Positions 57,499 through 64,000 of a stretch of 64,000 nucleotides of DNA are shown one piece after another (the stretch's first letter is position 1; each line of letters starts with the position of its first letter). The position numbers and the translations under genes are program-made. This DNA is from Arsenophonus sp031446165. Its GTDB lineage: Bacteria > Pseudomonadota > Gammaproteobacteria > Enterobacterales > Enterobacteriaceae. The notes below the pieces were generated by a model. It had not been told where the DNA came from, made no database searches, and saw only the letters and a list, made by a program, of their open reading frames with translations. The stretch is from NCBI GenBank assembly GCA_031446165.1, contig CP132905.1:496001-560000 (forward strand), given 5' to 3'.

Positions 57499-58137
57499 CT
57501 AATTTTTTATAAAACGCATTTCACGTTCAGCTTCAGTTAATGAAGTAAGAAAAGAATCTCTATCAAACACATTGTTCATGTAAGATCTAATACCTTCAGT
57601 TCCTTTGTCTTGAGGTATGTCAATATTCCAAGCGGGCAAACGCCACAGAAAAGGTGCCAAACAACAATCTACTAAACTAAATTCCTCACTCATAAAAAAT
57701 CGCATCTCTTGAAAAATTGGAGAAATCGATATTAATTCTTCTTTTAATTTTTTTCGAGCAGAATAAGATTGAGAATCTTTGTTTTGAATTTTATACATTA
57801 AAGAATACCAATCTTTTGCAATACGGTACATCATTAAACGAGTATTACCACGAGCAACAGGATAAACTGGCATTAATGGTGGATGAGGGAACCGCTCATC
57901 AAGATATTCCATTATGACTCGAGCATTATATAAAATTAATTCCCTATCTACTAATGTTGGGATTGTTTGATAAGGATTTAAATTAACAAAATCTTGAGGT
58001 AAATTATCTTTGTCAACATTCTCAATCTCAAAATTTACATCCTTTTCTGCCAATACAATTCTTACTTGATGGCTAAATATGTCATTTTCACCAGAAAACA
58101 GTGTTATCACCGAACGTTTATTAGCAGCAACAGGCAT
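57499..58137 (-). CDS. sspA: Stringent starvation protein A
   Basis: SspA has a glutathione-transferase fold and binds RNA polymerase. It is 212 residues, the same as E. coli. The N-terminal thioredoxin-like domain reads NKRSVITLFSGENDIFSHQVRIVLAEK. The helical domain has ARVIMEYLDERFPHPPLMPVYPVARG, and the surface-pocket residues PHP needed for polymerase work in E. coli are kept. FSLVDCCLAPFLWRLP and SLTEAEREMR also match. It is in the E. coli order rplM-rpsI-sspA-sspB. Confidence 0.97.
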   Translation of the reverse strand: MPVAANKRSVITLFSGENDIFSHQVRIVLAEKDVNFEIENVDKDNLPQDFVNLNPYQTIPTLVDRELILYNARVIMEYLDERFPHPPLMPVYPVARGNTRLMMYRIAKDWYSLMYKIQNKDSQSYSARKKLKEELISISPIFQEMRFFMSEEFSLVDCCLAPFLWRLPAWNIDIPQDKGTEGIRSYMNNVFDRDSFLTSLTEAEREMRFIKN

Positions 58138-58337
58138 GAAAACCTCCAGATTGATAAAATATACACAGACATTACATAAAAAAGAATATAATATTTGATT
58201 ATTACATACTGATATAAATATAAGTATTTTATTAAAAATATAATATATATTTATTCAGAAACTGAAATATAAATTTCATTTTTTAATCTAAAATAATTAA
58301 AATAAATTATTTACCAATAATTACTAAATACACAATT

Positions 58338-58376
58338 TTACTAAACATCCCGGCTTGAAGCCAAAGTTTTTAGTAA
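58338..58376 (-). terminator. Stem-loop between rpsI and sspA
   Basis: TTACTAAA (58338-58345) pairs with TTTAGTAA (58369-58376). Inside it GGC-TTGAA-GCC forms a second small stem. On the transcribed strand it lies just after rpsI and is followed by ATTGTGTATTT, not a clean U-run. It may attenuate rather than stop transcription into sspA. Confidence 0.4.
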
Positions 58377-58402
58377 ATGCTTATCGATCCATGCATAAAA
58401 AA

Positions 58403-58795
58403 CTAACGTTTAGAATATTGTGGACGACGACGAGCTTTTTTAAATCCAACTTTTTTTCTTTCAACAGAACGGGCATCACGAGTAACAAAGCCCGCTTTAC
58501 GTAATTCAGGACGCAACAATTCATTATATTCAATCAATGCTCGTGCAATACCATGACGAATTGCACCTGCCTGACCAGAAATACCACCACCTTTAACAGT
58601 AATGTATAAATCTAATTTTTTATACATATCAACTAATTCTAATGGTTGAAGAATAATCATTCTTGCTGTCTCACGACAAAAATATTGTTCTATAGTACGT
58701 TTATTAACAATAATATTACCACTGCCAGACTTCATAAAAACACGAGCAGAAGAATTTTTTCGGCGACCAGTGCCATAGTATTGATTTGTAGTCAT
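58403..58795 (-). CDS. rpsI: 30S ribosomal protein S9
   Basis: S9 is a small-subunit protein whose C-terminal tail contacts P-site tRNA. It is 130 residues, as in E. coli. It begins TTNQYYGTGRRKNSSARVF, keeps VKGGGISGQAGAIRHGIARAL and ends KKARRRPQYSKR, the basic tail with the final lysine-arginine. It lies 32 bases after rplM. Confidence 0.98.
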   Translation of the reverse strand: MTTNQYYGTGRRKNSSARVFMKSGSGNIIVNKRTIEQYFCRETARMIILQPLELVDMYKKLDLYITVKGGGISGQAGAIRHGIARALIEYNELLRPELRKAGFVTRDARSVERKKVGFKKARRRPQYSKR

Positions 58796-58827
58796 ATTTT
58801 ATATATCCATCTTTCTTAATTTTTTCT

Positions 58828-59256
58828 TTAAATATTAAGCAATTGCGGTTTTTGTGCTATTTGTTCATAATGATTATCTGCATAAACTTTCATTTTTGAA
58901 TACATAGCACGACCGAGAGGTCCTTTAGGTAACATTCCTCTAACAGCAATTTTAATAATTCTTTCAGGGTAACGAACAATCATTTCTTTAAATGTTGTTT
59001 TTTTTAGACCTCCTATATAACCACTATGGCGATAATATATTTTATTTTCACGTTTATGGCCAGTGACAAGAATTTTTTTTGCATTAATAACAATAATATA
59101 ATCTCCAGTATCAACATGAGGAGTGAATTCTAATTTATGTTTTCCACGCAATCGTCTTGCAATTTCAGTTGCAAGACGACCTAAAATTTTTCCATTCCCA
59201 TCAATAATATACCAATTACGTTTTACGGTTTCTTGCTTAGCTATAAAAGTTTTCAT
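58828..59256 (-). CDS. rplM: 50S ribosomal protein L13
   Basis: L13 is an early-assembling large-subunit protein. Its 142 residues equal E. coli. MKTFIAKQETVKRNWYIID, LGRLATEIARRLRGKHK, HVDTGDYIIVINA and GMLPKGPLGRAMYSKMKVY are all conserved. First gene of the rplM-rpsI-sspA-sspB block, with a spacer of over 1 kb upstream. Confidence 0.98.
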   Translation of the reverse strand: MKTFIAKQETVKRNWYIIDGNGKILGRLATEIARRLRGKHKLEFTPHVDTGDYIIVINAKKILVTGHKRENKIYYRHSGYIGGLKKTTFKEMIVRYPERIIKIAVRGMLPKGPLGRAMYSKMKVYADNHYEQIAQKPQLLNI

Positions 59257-60528
59257 GAAATGATACCATCATATAAATTATATATTGGAAATACTTATAC
59301 TTTATGAAAATGTTTTATTTATCTAAAACTTATTGTAAATTATGAATACTACGATAAATAAAAAATTAACATTAATTGTAGATTTATTAAAAAATTAGAA
59401 TTTTTGTAATTTAATTACCAGACATTATAATAAATTTTTATGCAAAAATCGATAAAATTAAGTATATATATTAAATAAATAAACAATATTTAAAATAAAG
59501 AAAATATTTTTTAGAAAAATCTCTTCAAGATTTAAACATGATAATTTTTTATGTTATTTTTTTAAACATTAATGATCTATCAATTAATCCTTATATAAAT
59601 TACTGCTATAATAGTAAAATCTTTTCTGTAAAAAATTCTCTTCAATAAGATATAAATGTAAACTATATCATTTCAATAATACATATTTTTCTTATCAGCA
59701 TTCAAGTAATATTTTTTCTTTATATGTTATTCCGTCTTTTTTATTATAATAAAAAATAAATCTTTATTATGAATATTATTGATATATATAAATCAATAAT
59801 ATTAAATTCTAGATCATATAAAAATATCGCCGATATTATGATATTCAATCATAATTATTTAGATATAATATAAAAAGTAAATTTTTTTCAATGCTTTTTT
59901 AATTATAATTATAGTATATGCTTATATTATTGTAAGAATTATAAGTACTATCAGTATAACTGTTGATAAAAATATTTTTATATTATACTTAAGGGGATCA
60001 TGACATTATATAAATAATACAATTTTACAATTTTTTTATTTTTTTACATAAAATCTTTACAATAAAAATACTTTTAACATTAACCAATAAAACTGAAATT
60101 TTGAAAATTAAAATCTATATTTAAAAAATATGATAAAAATCATTAATATATCATTAGCTCATTCATAAAACATTGCTAAATAATATAAACGCTATATTAG
60201 TAAAATATATGTAATTATATAAATATAATTAGTAGCTTTTATTAAAATTATAAAAAATACATAAAAAAATTTTTGAGTATTTTTTAATATGTTTATATTA
60301 GATAATAATCAAATATCTATTACTTATAATAAATTCTTTAGAAAACATTTTAGAAAAGAGCTAATAAGCAACTAAAATAAAATTTCTGAAATAAGAAATA
60401 AGATTTTATGAATTATTAAAGTTATTTTAATGTTTTAAAAATAATTTAATATTATATTTTTAATTATATATAGCTCACTAAGAATTCAATTGCCTTAATA
60501 AATTAAGGTATTTAAGAGAAATAAATTC
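59257..60528. other. Large divergent spacer between rplM and degQ
   Basis: About 1.27 kb. E. coli has zapE and yhcB here between rplM and degQ; I recognised no remnant of either. It must contain the rplM and degQ promoters. AAGAGA stands before the degQ ATG. Confidence 0.5.
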
Positions 60529-61953
60529 ATGAAAAAAAAAGAAAAACATTTTTTAAATATATTTACGATAACTATAATTAATTTTATATTTATTCTACCA
60601 ACAGTAACTTATTCTGCATTAATACCACCATCAGTTACCATATCACCTGAACAAAAATTATCTAGTCTAGCTCCTATGTTAGAAAAAGTACTACCTGCTG
60701 TAGTTAATATTCGTGTATCTGGGACACGCGTTCAAAATCAACAATTGCCAGAAGAATTTAAATTCTTTTTTGGACCAAATTTTCCTTCACAACAAAAAAG
60801 CATTCGTCCTTTTGAAGGGGTAGGCTCTGCTGTTATTATTAATTCAGAAAAAGGTTATATTTTAACTAACAATCATGTTATTGACAATGCTGATAATATT
60901 CAAATTCAAGTTAATGATGGAAGAGAAATTGAAGTAAAACTTGTTGGTCGAGACTCTCAAACAGATATTGCTCTATTACAAATTAAAGATTCTAATGAAG
61001 AAAATTTAAGAAAATTGAATTTAAAAGCTATAAAAATTGCTGATTCTGATAAACTACGTGTTGGTGATTTTGCTGTTGCTGTAGGTAATCCTTTTGGATT
61101 GGGACAAACAGCAACATCAGGGATTATTTCTGCATTGGGTCGCAGTGGTTTAAATCTAGAAGGTTTAGAAAATTTTATTCAAACAGACGCTTCTATTAAT
61201 AGGGGTAATTCAGGTGGTGCATTAGTTAATCTTAATGGTGAATTAATTGGTATCAATACTGCTATTTTAGCACCTGGGGGAGGTAATATCGGTATAGGTT
61301 TTGCTATTCCATCAAATATGGCAAAATCTCTTAGCGATCAAATTATTAAACATGGTGAAGTAAAACGGGGAGTTTTAGGAATAAAGGGAACTGAAATGAC
61401 TTCTGATTTAGCTAAAGCCTTAAATATTGATGCACAAAAAGGTGCATTTGTAAGTGAAGTAATACCAAATTCTGCTGCAGATAAAGCAGGTATTCAACCA
61501 GGTGATGTCTTAGTATCTATTAATAATAAATATATTAATAGCTTTGCTGAATTAAGAGCAAAAATTGGTACCAGTGAAATTGGTCAAAAAATGATGATTG
61601 GGTTATTACGTAAAAGAAAAGCTTTACAAGTAAATGTAACATTAGAAGATAGTAACTCAACAAGTACAAAAGCAGAAATTCTAATGACATCACTCATGGG
61701 TGCAACGTTAAGCAATAATACAAGAAAGGGTACAAAGGGGGTTCAGGTTGATAGTGTTTCTTCTAATTCACCTGCAGCAATGCTTGGTTTAGCTAAAGAC
61801 GATCTTATTATTAGTGCCAATCAACAGAGAACAGAAAACATTAATCAATTACGCAAAATCATTGCCAGTAAACCTACCGCACTAGCATTAAATATTTTAC
61901 GTGGTGATCAAAATATTTATTTATTAATTCGTGGTAATAATATATTTAATTAA
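60529..61953 (+). CDS. degQ: Periplasmic serine endoprotease DegQ
   Basis: DegQ is an HtrA-family periplasmic protease and chaperone. The protein has 474 residues (E. coli DegQ 455, DegP 474). A signal peptide covers about the first 30 residues (hydrophobic 10-24, probable cut after TYSA). The catalytic triad is His in TNNHVIDNADN, Asp in DSQTDIALLQI and Ser in GNSGGALVNLNGELIG. Two PDZ domains follow, opening near GVLGIKGTEM and near ATLSNN. LNLEGLENFIQTDASINRGNSGGA and the lack of the long Q-linker typical of DegP favour DegQ, as does the place next to rplM. It may be the only HtrA protease of the cell. Confidence 0.92.
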   Translation: MKKKEKHFLNIFTITIINFIFILPTVTYSALIPPSVTISPEQKLSSLAPMLEKVLPAVVNIRVSGTRVQNQQLPEEFKFFFGPNFPSQQKSIRPFEGVGSAVIINSEKGYILTNNHVIDNADNIQIQVNDGREIEVKLVGRDSQTDIALLQIKDSNEENLRKLNLKAIKIADSDKLRVGDFAVAVGNPFGLGQTATSGIISALGRSGLNLEGLENFIQTDASINRGNSGGALVNLNGELIGINTAILAPGGGNIGIGFAIPSNMAKSLSDQIIKHGEVKRGVLGIKGTEMTSDLAKALNIDAQKGAFVSEVIPNSAADKAGIQPGDVLVSINNKYINSFAELRAKIGTSEIGQKMMIGLLRKRKALQVNVTLEDSNSTSTKAEILMTSLMGATLSNNTRKGTKGVQVDSVSSNSPAAMLGLAKDDLIISANQQRTENINQLRKIIASKPTALALNILRGDQNIYLLIRGNNIFN

Positions 61954-62313
61954 TTTATTTTAGAAATTCAAATATAAACAAGTGCAATTTTGATGATTGT
62001 ACTTGTTTTTCTTTAAATAAAAATTTTCTCGCGTATTTTATAACATAAAATACATAATACAAAAAACAAAACATATGTTATAAAAAAATACATTTTTGTA
62101 ACTTTAATTATCAGAAAACATTAATAAAAAGTGTTAAAAAATCTGCTACAGAAAATAATCGCATTTAAATTTTAATGACGTATCACACATTTATTCTTCA
62201 TAATTTTTTAGGAATTTATAACAATATTAAAATATTTTTAGTACAATATAATTTTTTATGCGTAATTAATAATAAATTATATAAAAATTCTTATATATAC
62301 GTAAAATTAAAAT
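61954..62313. other. Spacer between convergent degQ and murA
   Basis: About 360 bases. It holds the degQ terminator (61977-62014). E. coli degS, which follows degQ, is absent and no remnant was recognised. Confidence 0.5.
61977..62014 (+). terminator. Rho-independent terminator of degQ
   Basis: ACAAGTGCAAT and ATTGTACTTGT form an 11-base stem with one G-U pair and a 7-base loop (61977-62007). It is followed at once by TTTTCTTT. It stands 24 bases after the degQ stop. Confidence 0.78.
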
Positions 62314-63579
62314 TTATGTTTTATTTGATTGAATGCGCTTTATTTTAGCTCCTAATTTTCGTAATTTTTCTTCTATCTTTTCATACCCTCTATCAATATG
62401 ATATACACGTTCAACAATTGTTTTTCCTTTTGCGATGCAACCAGCAAGAACTAAACTAGCAGATGCTCGCAAATCAGATGCCATAACTTGGGCACCAATT
62501 AATTGTTTTACACCATGACAAAATACTTCATTTTTTTTTATTTTTGCACATGCTCCCATACGTATTAATTCTGGAATATGCATAAAACGATTTTCAAAAA
62601 TGTTTTCTTTAATTGTACTTACTCCTTCAGCTACTAAATTAAGTACACTGAATTGTGCCTGCATATCAGTTGGAAAACCTGGATATGGTTCTGTTTCAAT
62701 ACTTACTGCTTTAGGTCGTTTACCATGCATATCAAGTTGAATCCAATCTTTACCTACTTTAATTTCTGCACCAGTTTTATTTAACTTTTTTAATACTGCA
62801 TTTAAAATAATTGGTTTAGTATTTCGGCAAAGAACTTTTCCACCAGAAATTGCAGCTGCAACAAGAAAAGTTCCTGTTTCAATTCTATCAGGTAAAATTT
62901 TATAAACACCACCACCTAAATATGATACTCCATCAATAATAATTCTATGAGTACCTGCCCCAGTTATTCTAGCCCCTAACAAATTTAAAAAATTAGCGGT
63001 ATCTTTAATTTCAGGTTCACAAGCAGCATTTTCAATGATTGTTTGACCATTAGCTAGTGTTGCAGCTGTCATAATAGAAACTGTAGCACCTACACTAATT
63101 TTATCCATAATAATATTAGCACCTTGTAATCTTCCATTAATAGATGCTTCGACATAACCTTCTTTTAAGGAAATATTAGCTCCAAGCTTTTGAAGCCCTT
63201 TAATATGTAAATCTACTGGACGTGCACCAATAGCGCATCCTCCTGGTAAAGATACCTGAGCTTTACCAAATCGCGCGACTAATGGAGCCAAAACCCAAAT
63301 AGATGCTCGCATCGTTTTTACTAATTTATAAGAAACACAAAACTTATTAATATTACATGCATCAATAAAAATAGAACCACTTCTCTTAACATTAATGCCC
63401 AATTGATTAAATAATTCAATTGTCGTATCAATATCTTTTAAATTAGGGATATTTTGTAATTCTACAACTTCTTCTGTTAATAACGATGCAAATAATATTG
63501 GTAATGCAGCATTTTTTGCACCAGAAATTAAAACCTCTCCTATTAAACGAATTGGTCCTTTTAATTGAAATTTATCCAT
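62314..63579 (-). CDS. murA: UDP-N-acetylglucosamine 1-carboxyvinyltransferase
   Basis: MurA transfers enolpyruvate to UDP-GlcNAc, the first committed step of peptidoglycan synthesis. It has 421 residues (E. coli 419). The substrate-binding SGAKNAALPILFASLL is near residues 19-34 with the key lysine. The active-site loop PGGCAIGARPVDLH keeps the cysteine that fosfomycin alkylates. The late RADMRAS-like motif appears as DLRASASLVLAG, and RIETGTFLVAAA is also conserved. Downstream of ibaG as in E. coli. Its presence shows the organism still makes cell-wall precursor. Confidence 0.98.
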   Translation of the reverse strand: MDKFQLKGPIRLIGEVLISGAKNAALPILFASLLTEEVVELQNIPNLKDIDTTIELFNQLGINVKRSGSIFIDACNINKFCVSYKLVKTMRASIWVLAPLVARFGKAQVSLPGGCAIGARPVDLHIKGLQKLGANISLKEGYVEASINGRLQGANIIMDKISVGATVSIMTAATLANGQTIIENAACEPEIKDTANFLNLLGARITGAGTHRIIIDGVSYLGGGVYKILPDRIETGTFLVAAAISGGKVLCRNTKPIILNAVLKKLNKTGAEIKVGKDWIQLDMHGKRPKAVSIETEPYPGFPTDMQAQFSVLNLVAEGVSTIKENIFENRFMHIPELIRMGACAKIKKNEVFCHGVKQLIGAQVMASDLRASASLVLAGCIAKGKTIVERVYHIDRGYEKIEEKLRKLGAKIKRIQSNKT

Positions 63580-63648
63580 TAAAATCTTCTTTATTAGCAG
63601 AGTACTTTTTTCATAACTTTATTATTAAAAAAGTTTATTGTTTTTAAA

Positions 63649-63909
63649 TTATTTACATTCACAAATTTTTGACCATTCAATTGGTGTATAAACTTTAATT
63701 GATAATGCATGAATTTTATTGTTTGTAATATATTTCGTTAATGGTTTATAAATTATTTGCTGTTTTTGAACCGCAGTCATACCATAAAACATTTCACCAA
63801 CAACAATCACTTGAAAATAATTCCCATTACTTTTAATAATTACTTCATCAAGTTTTAATGTTTTTAATAATAATTGTTTTATTTCATTTTGAAATTTATC
63901 TATAGCCAT
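63649..63909 (-). CDS. ibaG: BolA-family acid stress protein IbaG
   Basis: IbaG (YrbA) is a BolA-like protein that works with monothiol glutaredoxin in iron-sulphur handling. I start at the ATG at 63909 (MAIDKFQNEIKQ); a TTG at 63921 would add four residues. It has 86 residues, close to E. coli. FQVIVVGEMFYGMTAVQKQQIIYKPL and KIHALSIKVYTPIEW match, with the invariant His in the helix-turn near residue 71. In E. coli it stands between mlaB and murA; mlaB does not appear in the 80 bases left in the window. Confidence 0.93.
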   Translation of the reverse strand: MAIDKFQNEIKQLLLKTLKLDEVIIKSNGNYFQVIVVGEMFYGMTAVQKQQIIYKPLTKYITNNKIHALSIKVYTPIEWSKICECK

Positions 63910-64000
63910 AATTGAACTCAATTAGCAAGTTAAAATATTATTAATATTTTATTGTAATAAACCATCAAAATTATTAAATCATAAAAGTTTCTAACTTGTA

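Noticed and set aside
60529..61953. DegP instead of DegQ
   Set aside because: Length equals DegP, but residue matches, the absence of the long Q-rich loop and the place beside rplM favour DegQ.

Overview
This 64-kb window is chromosomal DNA from a gamma-proteobacterium of the Enterobacterales. Nearly every protein aligns along its length with an E. coli counterpart, and several E. coli gene clusters survive in order. The sequence is extremely AT-rich by eye. Only about two thirds is intact coding sequence (my sum of gene lengths is about 43 kb), and spacers of 0.5-1.3 kb are common. I see no insertion sequence, prophage, plasmid gene or CRISPR. At least one gene is a clear multi-lesion pseudogene (glnA), another survives only as a short remnant (plsX), and two large proteins are shortened (Mfd, RNase E). 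Together these point to a host-restricted, probably insect, endosymbiont in mid to late genome reduction. The genus cannot be fixed from the window; an Arsenophonus-like or other insect-associated Enterobacterales lineage is a guess.

Layout. 1-3.7 kb: ppk (partial)-ppx and trhP. 3.8-4.8 kb: pgsA followed by the tRNA-Gly, tRNA-Cys and tRNA-Leu genes, as in the E. coli pgsA-glyW-cysT-leuZ operon. 5.4-20.5 kb: the E. coli rne-to-lpoB cluster, read mostly from the minus strand: fabH-fabD-fabG-acpP-fabF-pabC-tmk-holB-ycfH-hinT-lpoB, with rpmF, rluC and divergent rne. plsX is a remnant, and mltG, yceD and ptsG are missing. 21-31 kb: yeeX/sbcB, lysP, rplY, mnmA and purB, widely spaced. 31.8-39.8 kb: lolCDE, a short mfd, and ndh. 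41-44.4 kb: sthA and the glnA pseudogene. 44.7-49.6 kb: a three-gene trehalose operon (treB, a GH65 phosphorylase, a beta-phosphoglucomutase). 50.4-56.5 kb: alx, yqjA, rnpB, rsmI, diaA and dolP. 57-64 kb: rplM-rpsI-sspA-sspB, degQ, murA and ibaG.

How the genes work together. The retained set covers type II fatty acid synthesis, phosphatidylglycerol synthesis, lipoprotein sorting to the outer membrane (LolCDE), peptidoglycan precursor synthesis (MurA) and control (LpoB), replication (Tmk, HolB, DiaA), RNA maturation and decay (RNase P, RNase E), tRNA and rRNA modification, and respiration and NADPH balance (Ndh, SthA). Import of lysine (LysP) and trehalose (TreB) together with loss of glutamine synthetase suggests dependence on host lysine, host glutamine and the insect blood sugar trehalose. 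The trehalose operon appears to use phosphorolysis rather than the TreC hydrolysis of E. coli, which would save ATP.

The observations most worth a second look are the trehalose phosphorolysis operon, the decayed glnA, an 8-codon tandem duplication at the start of acpP, the plsX remnant beside fabH, the uncertain start of lysP, and the missing UvrA-recruiting part of Mfd. No wholly new multi-gene system was found.
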